Notes under the pieces: generated by a model
Databases searched by the model: none
What the model saw: the letters and a program-made list of their open reading frames with translations, nothing else
Told to the model about the DNA's origin: nothing
Source of the DNA: Actinacidiphila yeochonensis CN732
Lineage (GTDB): Bacteria > Actinomycetota > Actinomycetes > Streptomycetales > Streptomycetaceae
NCBI RefSeq assembly: GCF_000745345.1
Contig: NZ_JQNR01000004.1
Coordinates: forward strand, 1,116,001-1,180,000
Reading direction: 5' to 3'
Length of the DNA: 64,000 bases
Shown here: piece by piece, positions 42,164-50,830 of the stretch
Layout: the number at the start of each line of letters is the position of its first letter
Numbering within the stretch: the first letter of the stretch is position 1
Position numbers and translations under genes: made by a program

Positions 42164-43180
42164 CTACTCCTTGCGGGCCATCCCGACGTACAGCGACACC
42201 ACGTTGTCGCCGAGCTGGACGGCCGGGCCGTCGGCCGGGTCGGGCCGCCACCGGTGCGCCAGCACCACGCCGGGGTCCTCCAGGACCAGGCCGGAGAAGA
42301 AGCGTTCCACCTCCGCGTGGCTGCGTACCTGCGCCGGGGTGCCCCCCTGGGCGTAGACGCCGACCACTTCCGCCCACACCTCCGGGGCGAAGTCGCCCGT
42401 GGCATGCGACAGCGTCAGGTAGGAGCCCGGCGCCAGCCGGTCCATGAGCGTGGCCACCACCGCGTAGGGCTCCTTGTCGTCCGGTACGAAGGGCAGCACC
42501 GCGTTCAGGCTGAGCGCCACCGGTTCGGACAGGTCGAGGCATCCGCCCGCGGCCACCGCCGCCAGCAGCCCGGCCGGCTCGGTGAGGTCGGCCTCCACGT
42601 AGCCGGTGCGGCCCTCGGGGGTGCTGCCCAGCAGGCTGTCGGCGTACACCAGCACGATCGGGTCGTTGTCGGCGTACGCCACCCGCGCCTCCGGCACCTC
42701 CGCCTGCACCACCTCGTGCAGGTTGGGCGCGGTCGGTATCCCCGTTCCGATGTCCAGGAACTGGCGCAGGCCCCGGTCCCGGGCCAGGAAGCGTGCCGCG
42801 CGGTGCGTGAAGGCACGGTTGACGCGCGCCGTGACCCTGATGGCGGGGAAGCGCCGCATGACCGTCTCGGCGGCCTCCCGGTCCACCGCGTAGTTGGTCC
42901 TTCCGCCCAGGTAGTAGTCGTACATCCGCCCGCTGTGCGGACGGTGCTGACGCAGCCGGTCGGCCGCCACCGGGTCGGCCACGGCGGCGCCGGCCGGCTC
43001 GGTCCCGTCGACGCGCCGGACCCCGTCGATCACCTCAACCCCTTCGCTCCGGATGGACCCTCCTGCCTCGTCGGTCCCCTCCGCCATGTCAGGCCGTCCA
43101 GCGCTTCCGGCACGCTCCGGGCTGTCGGTCGACCCCGGCCCGTGTCCGGGCGGGCGCCCTTCCCCTTCGGCCACGCACAC
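42164..43180 (-). CDS. SAM-dependent methyltransferase (PF04672 type)
   Basis: A 338-aa protein of the actinobacterial S-adenosyl methyltransferase family formerly DUF574. Landmarks are PHSGRMYDYYLGGRTNYAVD near residue 80, the SAM loop FLDIGTGIPTAPNLHEV near residue 140, VAYADNDPIVLVYADSLL, and SLNAVLPFVPDDKEP. The substrates of this large family are mostly unknown; members often accompany XRE/DUF397 genes, as here. GTG 43180 follows GGAGGGGG; the N-terminal 60 residues are low complexity, so ATG 43087 is a fair alternative. Confidence 0.85.
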   Translation of the reverse strand: MCVAEGEGRPPGHGPGSTDSPERAGSAGRPDMAEGTDEAGGSIRSEGVEVIDGVRRVDGTEPAGAAVADPVAADRLRQHRPHSGRMYDYYLGGRTNYAVDREAAETVMRRFPAIRVTARVNRAFTHRAARFLARDRGLRQFLDIGTGIPTAPNLHEVVQAEVPEARVAYADNDPIVLVYADSLLGSTPEGRTGYVEADLTEPAGLLAAVAAGGCLDLSEPVALSLNAVLPFVPDDKEPYAVVATLMDRLAPGSYLTLSHATGDFAPEVWAEVVGVYAQGGTPAQVRSHAEVERFFSGLVLEDPGVVLAHRWRPDPADGPAVQLGDNVVSLYVGMARKE

Positions 43181-43300
43181 CTACCCCCTCCACCACGCTG
43201 TGCCCAGTGGTTACCCTCCGGCACCCTTCCCTATCCCGCCCGGTGCGCGCCAGCCCCCGTCGGAGCCCGGGAGCGCACCCGGCCCCCGGGCCCGGCCAGC

Positions 43301-43954
43301 TCACGCGCCGGACTCCAGTGCGAGGAGGGCTCGTTTGGCCGCCTCCCCGCCCGCGTACCGGCCGGGTGTGCCGTCGGAGCGCACCACCCGGTGGCACGGC
43401 ACCACCAGCGGCAGCGGGTTGGTGGCGCAGGCCGTCCCCGCCGCCCGTACCGCCCGCGGGCTGCCGGCCGCCGCCGCCACCTGTGCGTAGCTGAGCGTAC
43501 GGCCATAGCCGATGTCCCGGAGGCGGTCCAGCACCGAGCGCCGGAAGCCCGTCGACAGCCGCTGGTCGAGTGGCAGTTCGAAGCGGCGCAGCCGACCGGT
43601 GAAGTACCCGTCGAGCTGCCGGCTCGCCTCGTCCAGCCGGGCCGGCGCGTACAGCACCCGCGGGCTGATCCGGTCGGCGAGCTGCCGCAGCACCGCCTCG
43701 TGGTCCTGCACTCCGAACGCCACCCGGACCAGGCCCTGTTCGGTGGCCGCCAGCAGCAGCGGGCCCACCGGGCTGTCCAGCGTGCGGTACGCGACGTCGA
43801 GCACACCCTCGGCCTCCGCCCGCCGGGCCAGCCGGTCCCGCAGCCGCTCCATGGCGGGCGGGTCCTGCTCCGGCAGGGCCGCGAACAGCTCCGCGGCGTC
43901 CTTCTGTTCGAGCGGTGCCCGGCCGAGGCCGTCACCGTTCGCCGACCCGGTCAT
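43301..43954 (-). CDS. ogt: methylated-DNA--protein-cysteine methyltransferase
   Basis: A 217-aa suicide repair protein that removes O6-alkyl groups from guanine. The acceptor cysteine is in LPLVVPCHRVVRSDGTPG near residue 190, preceded by FRRSVLDRLRDIGYGRTLSY and the NPLP segment. An N-terminal extension of about 65 residues (DAAELFAALPEQDPPAMERL) precedes the Ada-like domain, as in several actinobacterial homologues paired with a sigma factor. ATG 43954 follows GAGGAG. The 12-bp repeat array lies between this start and the sigma-factor stop. Co-directional order with the sigma factor suggests an alkylation-responsive unit. Confidence 0.93.
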   Translation of the reverse strand: MTGSANGDGLGRAPLEQKDAAELFAALPEQDPPAMERLRDRLARRAEAEGVLDVAYRTLDSPVGPLLLAATEQGLVRVAFGVQDHEAVLRQLADRISPRVLYAPARLDEASRQLDGYFTGRLRRFELPLDQRLSTGFRRSVLDRLRDIGYGRTLSYAQVAAAAGSPRAVRAAGTACATNPLPLVVPCHRVVRSDGTPGRYAGGEAAKRALLALESGA

Positions 43955-43976
43955 CGTGATCCGCTCCTCGGTCTCC

Positions 43977-44036
43977 GTCGTCGTGCCCGTCGTCGTCACC
44001 GTCGTCATCCCCGTCGTGGTCCCCGTCGTCATCCCT
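43977..44036. repeat. five imperfect 12-bp tandem repeats
   Basis: GTCGTCGTGCCC, GTCGTCGTCACC, GTCGTCATCCCC, GTCGTGGTCCCC and GTCGTCATCCCT follow one another without gaps in the sigma-ogt junction. On the minus strand the frame is open and would add a Thr-rich four-residue repeat to Ogt if translation began upstream. Confidence 0.85.
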
Positions 44037-44065
44037 GTCGCACCTCCGTCATCATCGGACGCGGC

Positions 44066-44686
44066 TCATCTCCGCCGCTCGTCACGGTGCCGTGCCGTGC
44101 CGCGTCGGGCGCCGCCGGCCGGACGGGCCCTCGCGAGTGTGCTGTCACCGGCCGCCGCCGGCCCTGTCCGCTGCCGGGCGCCACCGGCGCCGGTGCCGGC
44201 CCGCCCAGCGCCCGCCGGGTCCGCGTAGGCGCGGCGCAGCGTCTTCATGCCGTCGGCTGCCGCTCGCCGGGCAGCGTCCGCGGTGCCGCCGAGCAGCTCG
44301 GCGATCGCCTGGTACGGCAGCCCGGCCAGGTAGTGGTAGGCCACGGCGTGCCGCTGGCGGTCGGGCAGCGCCCGCAGGGCGCGCCACAGATCCGGGTCGT
44401 ACTCCTCGGGGCGGCCCGTGGAAGCGGGCCGGTCGGGCGGCTCGGCCACGGGGACCGCGCGGCGCCCGGCGGCGCGGACGGAGTCGATCGCCTTGCGGTG
44501 GGCGATGGTCACCAGCCACGCCTCGACGTCCGCGTCCTCCGGCAGCGCCGGGTAGGCGCGCAGCGCCGCGACGAACGCCTCGGACCAGGCGTCCTCCGCC
44601 TCGTGCGGGCCCAGCACGGCCCGCACCACGCGCAGCACCATCGGCCCGTGGCGGCGGACGACCTCTTCGAACGGCGGCTTGCTCAC
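44066..44686 (-). CDS. ECF-type RNA polymerase sigma factor
   Basis: A 206-aa sigma-70 family protein of the ECF size. Region 2 covers FEEVVRRHGPMVLRVVRAVL and EDAWSEAFVAALRAYPALP; region 4 covers ALPDRQRHAVAYHYLAGLPY and QAIAELLGGTADAARRAAAD. A 40-residue Arg/Ala-rich tail follows. GTG 44686 places region 2 at the expected distance; no strong ribosome-binding site is seen. No anti-sigma gene is adjacent; instead ogt lies downstream, suggesting that the factor responds to or controls DNA alkylation repair. Confidence 0.88.
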   Translation of the reverse strand: MSKPPFEEVVRRHGPMVLRVVRAVLGPHEAEDAWSEAFVAALRAYPALPEDADVEAWLVTIAHRKAIDSVRAAGRRAVPVAEPPDRPASTGRPEEYDPDLWRALRALPDRQRHAVAYHYLAGLPYQAIAELLGGTADAARRAAADGMKTLRRAYADPAGAGRAGTGAGGARQRTGPAAAGDSTLARARPAGGARRGTARHRDERRR

Positions 44687-44877
44687 ACCAGGTAGACGCG
44701 CGCGGGGCACGGAACGTGAGATCCGGTCCTCGCACAGGGGCGGGGCGTCCCACGGCTCGCGGCAAACGGGCCTCGGACGCCGGACGGGAAGGGGACTCGT
44801 CCCGGACGGAGGGCGCGGACGCCGCCGGGGGACGCGCGGCGCCGGGGGGACGTTCGGCGCCGGGGGAGGGCGGACGG

Positions 44878-45684
44878 TCAGGTGCCCGCGGGCCTGAGGG
44901 CGACGCTCGCCTCCGAGGTGTGCACCAGGAAGGTCAGCGACTCCTGGAAGTACAGCTCGACGCTGCGCGCGTCGTGCCCCAGGTAGCCGATGGAGACGTC
45001 CTGGCCGAGGACCAGCTCGAAGTCGCCGCCGCGGGTGGCCAGCAGGAACGCTCCCTCGATGGCCGGCGCCCACACGATGTCACCGCTGAGCAGCCGCGCC
45101 AGGTGCTGCACGATCGGGTATCCGTGGTCCGAGGTCTCGTTGACCGCCGTGTACGCCTCGGGGCTGAGCGCCAGCGTGTACGCGCCGTCCACGCCCGCCA
45201 GCCGCAGGGTGGTGACGGCGTGGCTGATCGCGTCCGGGTAGTCCCGCACGTCGGACGGCAGGGTCAGCTGGGGGTTGGACGAGGCCGCGCGGATGCCGGT
45301 GATCCCGGCCGCCGGATAGCCCTCGAAGACCGCCCGGTCCTCCGCCCGTGCCAGCTGCCGGGCGGCGTCCTTCACCGGCTGCCAGTCGGTGTCCTTCGCA
45401 CCGCGCTCCACGTCGTCCACCTGCCCGCGGTCGACGGTGAACGGCACCCGCAGCTCCACCACCGGCTGCGCCCTCCGGGTGCGGGCGATCACGCCTTCGG
45501 CGGGGGCGGCGGTGTCGGTGAGGTGGCCGAGCGGGACGGCCGCCAGCCGCGGGCCGGCCGGCTCGGGCACGTCCACGATGCGGCGGGCCGCGACGTTCCG
45601 CTTGAAGGTGCGGCGGGCCTCGGCCTCCAGGTCCGCCCAGGCCGCGTCGGAGATCGGGGCGAGTTCGCGGTGCAGGTTGTTCAC
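44878..45684 (-). CDS. encapsulin shell protein (family 1)
   Basis: A 268-aa HK97-fold protein that self-assembles into a nanocompartment. It begins MNNLHRELAPISDAAWADLE, the N-terminal helix that binds cargo-loading peptides, and continues with family landmarks RRIVDVPEPAGPRLAAVPLG, GYPAAGITGI and FELVLGQDVSIGYLGHDARS, ending FLVHTSEASVALRP. GTG 45684 follows AGGAGGAGG and overlaps the stop of the peroxidase gene (GTGA), so shell and cargo are translated together. Length matches characterised encapsulins of Brevibacterium linens and mycobacteria. The expected product is a 60-subunit shell around DyP. Confidence 0.96.
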   Translation of the reverse strand: MNNLHRELAPISDAAWADLEAEARRTFKRNVAARRIVDVPEPAGPRLAAVPLGHLTDTAAPAEGVIARTRRAQPVVELRVPFTVDRGQVDDVERGAKDTDWQPVKDAARQLARAEDRAVFEGYPAAGITGIRAASSNPQLTLPSDVRDYPDAISHAVTTLRLAGVDGAYTLALSPEAYTAVNETSDHGYPIVQHLARLLSGDIVWAPAIEGAFLLATRGGDFELVLGQDVSIGYLGHDARSVELYFQESLTFLVHTSEASVALRPAGT

Positions 45685-46850
45685 GAGTGCCTCCTCCTGT
45701 TCAGACTGCCGATGCCGAGACTGCCGTCCGCGCACCGGGCGGGGCCTGGCGCGGCGGGCGGTGCGGGTGCCCGCCGTGCGGGTGCCGGCGGTTCGGGCGC
45801 GGGCCCGGGGACGGTGGGGCCGGCCGGGAGCGAACCGGGCACGGTGGGCGCGGGAGCGGGGGACGCGGCGGCGCCGGTGAGTGCCTCGGCCGGGGCGCCG
45901 GCCGAGGCGGCGGGCGGCGGGTCGTCGAGGAAGTCCGCCGACGGGACGAAGAACAGCGCGCCGGTGACCGCCGTGGAGAAGTCCAGGATCCGGTCGTGCG
46001 TGGCGTCCGGGGTGCCGAGGAACATGTTCCGCAGCATCTGCTCGGTCACCCCGGGGTCGCGGGAGTACCCGATGAAGTACGTCCCGAACTCGCCGCGGCC
46101 GGGGCTGCCGAAGGGCATGTTGTCCCGCAGGATGTCTCGCTCCCCGCCGTCCGGCCCGGTCACCGTCGTGAGCGCCACGTGGGAGGCACCCGCGTCCAGT
46201 TCGACGTTGGCCGCCTTCGTCCGGCCGATGATCCGCTCCTGGGCCTCCACCGGCAGCGTGTTCCAGTCCGCCACGGCGTGCAGGTACTTCTGCACGTGGA
46301 CGTACGAGCCGCCCGCGTGCTCCGGGTCCTCCGCGCCGACCAGGACGGCCGCCCGGGCGCCGGCGCCCACCGGGTTCTCGGTGCCGTCGACGAACCCCAG
46401 CAGGTCACGCCGGTCCAGGAAGCGGAAACCCTGCACCTCGTCCTGGACGGTGACCGCGCCGCGCAGCCGCTCCAGGATCTCCGAGACCAGCGCGAAGCAG
46501 AGGTCCAGCCGCTCCGCCCGCAGGTGGAACAGCAGGTCGCCGGGGGTCGCGGGGGCGGTGTGCCGGGGGCCCTTCAGCTCCGGGAAGGGGTGCAGGGAGG
46601 CGGGTCGGGGCGCGTCGAAGAGGCGGTCCCAGGCGTCCGAGCCGATCCCGGTCACGCAGGACAGCGCCGCGTCGGGCGAGCCGAACCCGTAGGCGCGGAC
46701 CAGCCCGGCCAACTCCGGCAGCAGCGCGCGCACCTTCTCCTCGCCACCGGGGTCGACCGTGGCGACAGTGAAGACGGCGGCCGCCGACAGCGGGCCGACG
46801 ACCGCCTGCGGTTCCGGTTCTTCCGGGCCGTTCAGTGGGTCGGTGGCCAC
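45681..46850 (-). CDS. Dyp-type peroxidase, encapsulin cargo
   Basis: A 389-aa haem peroxidase of the DyP B class. The GxxDG motif is in LLGFVDGTENPVG near residue 150, the proximal histidine is in DAGASHVALTTV near residue 215, and the distal Arg and Asn are in DILRDNMPFGS. After the catalytic domain (about residue 305) comes an 80-residue Ala/Pro-rich linker ending in DGSLGIGSLNRR, which matches the known encapsulin cargo-loading peptide of DyP proteins. GTG 46850 is preceded by GGGGG and starts just ahead of the conserved domain; longer in-frame starts exist. The substrate inside the shell is unknown; dyes and lignin-like phenolics are oxidised by homologues. Confidence 0.95.
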   Translation of the reverse strand: MATDPLNGPEEPEPQAVVGPLSAAAVFTVATVDPGGEEKVRALLPELAGLVRAYGFGSPDAALSCVTGIGSDAWDRLFDAPRPASLHPFPELKGPRHTAPATPGDLLFHLRAERLDLCFALVSEILERLRGAVTVQDEVQGFRFLDRRDLLGFVDGTENPVGAGARAAVLVGAEDPEHAGGSYVHVQKYLHAVADWNTLPVEAQERIIGRTKAANVELDAGASHVALTTVTGPDGGERDILRDNMPFGSPGRGEFGTYFIGYSRDPGVTEQMLRNMFLGTPDATHDRILDFSTAVTGALFFVPSADFLDDPPPAASAGAPAEALTGAAASPAPAPTVPGSLPAGPTVPGPAPEPPAPARRAPAPPAAPGPARCADGSLGIGSLNRRRHS

Positions 46851-47139
46851 GGCGTACCCCCGATCTGTCGCGACGTCCTCACGGACGGTGATCAAGATGA
46901 CTGCCTCGGACCTTACTGCCGCCGGGGTGCGAACAGGCAATCGACTCGCCGTCGCCGGGACGACGCCTGCCCGCTCGGCGAAGAGCCTCGTCCGCGAACA
47001 ACCGCTTCCGCCGACCACGCCGCGCCTCCGGCGAGCGGGTGCCGCCCAACGGAGGCGCGGCCCTGGCGTGCGGTCTCCCGTCCTGGCCGTCCCGAGTCCA
47101 GGGGGAGCCGGCCGCGGCCCCGCCCGCGGGGCAGTTCAG
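46851..47139. other. intergenic region upstream of the peroxidase-encapsulin operon
   Basis: 289 bases that must contain the operon promoter on the minus strand. TTGCCT followed 19 bases later by TAAGGT is a weak candidate. A segment near 46895-46915 is locally AT-rich. No OxyR- or Fur-like box was recognised by eye. Confidence 0.4.
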
Positions 47140-47697
47140 CTAGGGCTCCGGCTGCTCCTGCGTACGCAGGTCGAGGCGCCAGTCGTTGGACGCGATCCAG
47201 GTGCCCTTGGGGTACTCGAAGCGGACCGGGCCGAGGAGGGTGAAGCCGGCGCGGCGGCACACGGCGTTGGACGCCGGGTGGTCGGTGGAGGGGAAGGCGT
47301 GCAGGTACCTGTTGCGGCCGTCGTCTCGGGCGGCGGCCGCCACCGCGCGGGCCGCCCGGGCGGCCAGGCCGCGGCCCTGGAACTCCGGAAGGACGCCCCA
47401 CCCCGTCTCGTAGACCGTGGAGCCCTCCCACTCCCGCTGCCAGAAGCCGATCGAGCCGACCGTCCGGCCGCCCGCCACCACCCGGAACATCTGCCCGGGC
47501 ACGGACAGCCCCAGGTAGCGCCGGTGGCGCTCGGCCAGCCGCTCCGCGCTCTCCGGGCCGCCGAGGTGCTCGGTCATCTCCGGGCTGTTGGTGCGCTCCA
47601 GCAGCCAGAAGTCGCCCTCCCCCCACGGCTTCAGCCGGACGCCGCCGTCCCCACCCGCCGCCGCGCCCCATGCCTGGGCGTCCGCTTCCGTCTCCAT
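47140..47697 (-). CDS. GNAT family N-acetyltransferase
   Basis: A 185-aa acetyltransferase of the RimJ/RimL-like type. Core landmarks are GVRLKPWGEGDFWLLERTNS at the start, SIGFWQREWEGSTVYETGWG (beta 4-5), the acetyl-CoA loop VLPEFQGRGLAARAARAVAA near residue 105, and HPASNAVCRRAGFTLLG near residue 145. ATG 47697 follows AGGG; an ATG at 47727 is possible. It lies 48 bases downstream of the MFS gene on the same strand and could be co-transcribed with it. Acceptor unknown. Confidence 0.88.
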   Translation of the reverse strand: METEADAQAWGAAAGGDGGVRLKPWGEGDFWLLERTNSPEMTEHLGGPESAERLAERHRRYLGLSVPGQMFRVVAGGRTVGSIGFWQREWEGSTVYETGWGVLPEFQGRGLAARAARAVAAAARDDGRNRYLHAFPSTDHPASNAVCRRAGFTLLGPVRFEYPKGTWIASNDWRLDLRTQEQPEP

Positions 47698-47745
47698 GAT
47701 CCGGACCCTAGCGCCGACCACCGACACCGACGGGCTGGGCGACCG

Positions 47746-49098
47746 TCAGCCCGCCGCCGGAGCCGCGGGCGGGCGCCGCAGTGCGACCGGCGCCGCCACG
47801 GCCATCGCCGCCAGGGCGACGGCGACAGCGGCACCCCATCCGGCCGCGTGGTAGGCCGCGGCACCCAGGGTGCCGCCGAGGCTGTTGCCGACGTAGTACG
47901 CCGTCAGGTAGAGCGCCGACGCCTGGGCGCGACCGGTGGTGGCGGTGCGGCCCACCGTCCCCGACGCGACCGAGTGCCCGATGAAGAACCCGCCGGTGAC
48001 CAGTACGAGGCCGCCCAGCACCGCCGTCAGCGGTCCGGCCAGCGTCAGCAGCAGTCCGCCCGCGCACAGCAACAGCGCCACCAGGAACGCGCCGCGCCGC
48101 CCGATCCGGGCCACCAGGGTGCCCGACCCGGCCGAGGTGCCGGTGCCCACCAGGTAGACCAGGAACACCGCGCCCACCGCGGACTGCGACAGGTGGTAGG
48201 GCGCGCCGGTGAGCCGGTAGCCGAGCACCGTGTACAGCGCGCCGAAGACCGCCATGAACAGCAGCCCCAGCGCGTACAGCCGGCGCAGCCGGCCGTCGCG
48301 CAGGTGCCCTGCCACGACGCGGGCCACGGCAGCCGGGTGGACCGGGCCCGGGGTGAAGTGCCGGGCCTTCGGCGCCAGCAGCCGGAAGGCGGCCGCGCAG
48401 GCCAGCGCGGCCACCCCGACCACCAGCAGCGCGGTGCGCCAGCCGTGCGCCTGGGCGATGGCACCGCCGGCCACCCGGCTGCTCATGCCGCCGACGGAGT
48501 TGCCCGCCACGTACAGGCCCATCGCCGAGGGCACGGCCGACGGGTGCACCTCCTCCGACAGGTAGGCCATCGCGGTGGCCGGCAGACCCGCCAGCGCGAC
48601 CCCCTGCAGCGCTCGCAGGACCACCAGCACGGTGAGGTCCGGTGCGAACGGCACCGCGAGGGCCAGCAGCGAGGCCGCGAAGACGGAGGCGGTCATCACC
48701 GGCATGCGGCCGTACCGCTCGCTCAGCGCGCTCACCGGCAGCAGCGCCACCGCCAGCGCGCCCGTGGCGGCCGACACGGTCAGGCTCGCCCGAGCGGGGG
48801 ACAGGTGCAGGCCGGAGGAGAGCGCGGGCAGCAGCGCCTGGGTGGAGTACAGCAGCGCGAAGGTGGCCAGACCGGCCGCGAAGAGCGCGAGGATGGCCCG
48901 CCGGTACTCCGGGGTGCCCGCCCGCAGGCGTTCGTCGGGGTGCTCGGCCGTCCGGGCCCGAGCAGCGGCGGCCGGGGCCGTGGTCACGGGGCCGGGGGCG
49001 GCGGTTGCGGGGGTCGCGGGGGAAGGGACGGTATCCGGTCCGGTGCGGGCACGCTCCGCCGTCCGGTTGGCGGCTGGACTGTCGGCGGATGGCTCCAT
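47746..49098 (-). CDS. MFS transporter, YnfM-like efflux permease
   Basis: A 450-aa 12-helix major facilitator of the arabinose/MMR1-like efflux type. A 45-residue cytoplasmic N-terminus precedes helix 1 (AILALFAAGLATFALLYSTQ). Motif A reads SALSERYGRMPVMTASVFAA, and TGTSAGSGTLVARIGRRGAF is the mirror motif in the second half. ATG 49098 is chosen as the nearest start to a LysR-type dyad at 49126-49142. A divergent LysR regulator gene starts at 49408, the usual arrangement for inducible efflux. The exported compound is not known. Confidence 0.88.
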   Translation of the reverse strand: MEPSADSPAANRTAERARTGPDTVPSPATPATAAPGPVTTAPAAAARARTAEHPDERLRAGTPEYRRAILALFAAGLATFALLYSTQALLPALSSGLHLSPARASLTVSAATGALAVALLPVSALSERYGRMPVMTASVFAASLLALAVPFAPDLTVLVVLRALQGVALAGLPATAMAYLSEEVHPSAVPSAMGLYVAGNSVGGMSSRVAGGAIAQAHGWRTALLVVGVAALACAAAFRLLAPKARHFTPGPVHPAAVARVVAGHLRDGRLRRLYALGLLFMAVFGALYTVLGYRLTGAPYHLSQSAVGAVFLVYLVGTGTSAGSGTLVARIGRRGAFLVALLLCAGGLLLTLAGPLTAVLGGLVLVTGGFFIGHSVASGTVGRTATTGRAQASALYLTAYYVGNSLGGTLGAAAYHAAGWGAAVAVALAAMAVAAPVALRRPPAAPAAG

Positions 49099-49125
49099 GC
49101 GTGTGACGCTAGGGCGGTCGCGTTT

Positions 49126-49142
49126 CATGCGTCCAATGCATG
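49126..49142. promoter_or_regulatory. LysR-type dyad in the MFS promoter
   Basis: CATGC-GTCCAAT-GCATG is a perfect 5-7-5 inverted repeat, extended imperfectly on both sides (TTCATGC / GCATGGAA). Its T-N11-A spacing fits LysR-type operators, and it lies 28 bases upstream of the MFS start. The rest of 49099-49407 is GC-rich and unremarkable. Confidence 0.55.
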
Positions 49143-49407
49143 GAAGATGGTACGTCGATCCCTTCACGCATGACCGCACGTCACAGGGGGCTTTCTTGGC
49201 CGGCGAGGACACCGCGAAACCGGACGACCCGCGTCCGGAAGGGGAGGGGAGACCGGGGTCGGCGGGCTCGCGCGAGGCCCGGGGGCGGTCGGCCCGGACG
49301 CCGGATGCGCCCACGGGGAGGCCGAAGGGCTGCTGGCGCGGACCCCGGAGCAGTCGTCAGGGGCGGCTGCGGCGCGGCCGGCCGGCGACGGGCTCCGGGA
49401 CGGGCCC

Positions 49408-50334
49408 GTGGCCCGCGCCGGACTGGACGGTGACGCCTGGGCGGCCGCCCTCGCCCCGCGGCTGGCGCGGTTCGCGGCAGTCGCCCGGCTCCAGCACATG
49501 ACCCGCGCGGCCCAGCAGATGGGCGTCCCGCAGTCCACGCTCAGCCGTTCGGTGGCCCGACTGGAGGCGGAGCTCGGGGTGACCCTGTTCGCGCGGCAGG
49601 GGCGCGCCCTGCGGCTGACCCGGGCCGGGCTGACCTTCCAGGGCGCCGTGGAGCGCGCGCTGGCCGAGGTCGAGCGGGCCGCGGAGTCCGTGCGGGCGGA
49701 CGCCGACCCGGACGCCGGCCGGGTCGCCTTCGGCTTCCTGCACGCCCTCGGCCACGAGACCGTGCCGGCCCTGCTGAGCGCCTTCCGCGCCGACCACCCC
49801 CGGGTGCGGTTCCAGCTGGCGCAGACCTACGGCGAGGAGCTGCTCGCCCGGCTGCGCGCCGGTGCGCTCGACCTGTGCCTGATCTCGCCGCTCCCGGACG
49901 CGCCCGGAGTCGTGGTGCGCCGCCTGGACGAGCAGCGTCTGCGGCTGGTGGTCCCCGCCGGGCACCGCCTGGCCGGGCGCAGCCGGGTGCGCCTCGCCGA
50001 GTTCGCCGCCGACCCCTTCGTCACCCTGGAGTCCGGGTACGGGCTGCGGCGCATCACCGACGCGCTGTGCGCCGAGGCCGGGTTCACCCCCAGGGTGGCG
50101 TTCGAGGGCGAGGAGGCGGAGACGCTGCGCGGCCTGGTCGCCGCCGGGCTGGGCGTGGCCCTGCTGCCGCCGCCCGCCGCGCCCCGGCCGGGTGTGGCCG
50201 AGCTCGACCTCATGGGGCAGCGGGCGGTGCGGGAGATCGGGGTGGCCTGGCTGGACGGCCAACGCGACACGCCGCCGGTGGCGGCGTTCAAGAGCTTCCT
50301 GCTCGGACGCAAGGGACGGCTGATGCCGCGCTGA
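49408..50334 (+). CDS. LysR-family transcriptional regulator
   Basis: A 308-aa regulator. The winged HTH occupies residues 15-80 (FAAVARLQHMTRAAQQMGVP then QSTLSRSVARLEAELGVTLF), and the effector domain follows (VAFGFLHALGHETVPALLSA, YGLRRITDALCAEAGFTPRV). GTG 49408 starts at the normal distance from the HTH. It is divergent from the MFS efflux gene, which it is expected to activate through the dyad at 49126-49142 when its ligand is bound. Confidence 0.92.
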   Translation: MARAGLDGDAWAAALAPRLARFAAVARLQHMTRAAQQMGVPQSTLSRSVARLEAELGVTLFARQGRALRLTRAGLTFQGAVERALAEVERAAESVRADADPDAGRVAFGFLHALGHETVPALLSAFRADHPRVRFQLAQTYGEELLARLRAGALDLCLISPLPDAPGVVVRRLDEQRLRLVVPAGHRLAGRSRVRLAEFAADPFVTLESGYGLRRITDALCAEAGFTPRVAFEGEEAETLRGLVAAGLGVALLPPPAAPRPGVAELDLMGQRAVREIGVAWLDGQRDTPPVAAFKSFLLGRKGRLMPR

Positions 50335-50338
50335 GTGT

Positions 50339-50427
50339 CCGGGTGCCGGGGTGCCGGGGTGCCGGGGTGCGGGGCGCGGGGGCACCGGGTGTCGGGGTGC
50401 GGGGGCGCCGGGTGTCGGGTGTCGGGC
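50339..50427. repeat. degenerate G-rich tandem repeats
   Basis: GGGTGCCGGG-type 8-10-bp units repeat about eight times, first as three exact GGTGCCGG copies, then as GGTGTCGGG variants. The array directly follows the LysR stop codon. Such arrays are slippage-prone and may form secondary structure that ends transcription. Confidence 0.75.
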
Positions 50428-50578
50428 TATCCGGCTGCCGAAGCGGCGGCCCGAACCCCCGGGACCGACCTGATCGCCGCCCGGTCTCGGCGGATTTCCG
50501 GGTGATCCTTTTATGTATTTCCCGCGCGGCCCCTGGCTGGCCGGTGTTCTTTCATGGAACTCGTTCGACTGATTATCC

Positions 50579-50595
50579 ACCGATACCATCGGTAT
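50579..50595. promoter_or_regulatory. overlapping dyads in a low-GC segment
   Basis: ACCGAT-ACC-ATCGGT (50579-50593) and, two bases offset, ATACC-ATC-GGTAT (50583-50595) overlap. They sit in a clearly AT-richer stretch (50500-50820) upstream of the unknown gene at 50831. No gene is supported between 50428 and 50830. Confidence 0.4.
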
Positions 50596-50830
50596 TCATC
50601 TCGCGTCCCACTGGTTGCACCGTGAGAGCGCGCTCGGAGAATCGTGCACGCTTGCGATACGAGAGAGCTGAATCGCGAGAGTTCGCAGGTCGCGGCCGAG
50701 GTGGAGAGCGATCCAGGAGGTGGCGGGCGGTTTTTCCGTCCTCCTGAATTGATTATTCCGTGAGAACCCGATGAACGATCATGAAATGTGGGCTATCGTC
50801 GCGCGCAAGTCAGAATCCGGAGGCAAACCG

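Noticed and set aside
46851..46920. A longer N-terminus for the DyP peroxidase
   Set aside because: The frame remains open upstream, but the extra residues are not part of the DyP fold and GTG 46850 has a good ribosome-binding site.
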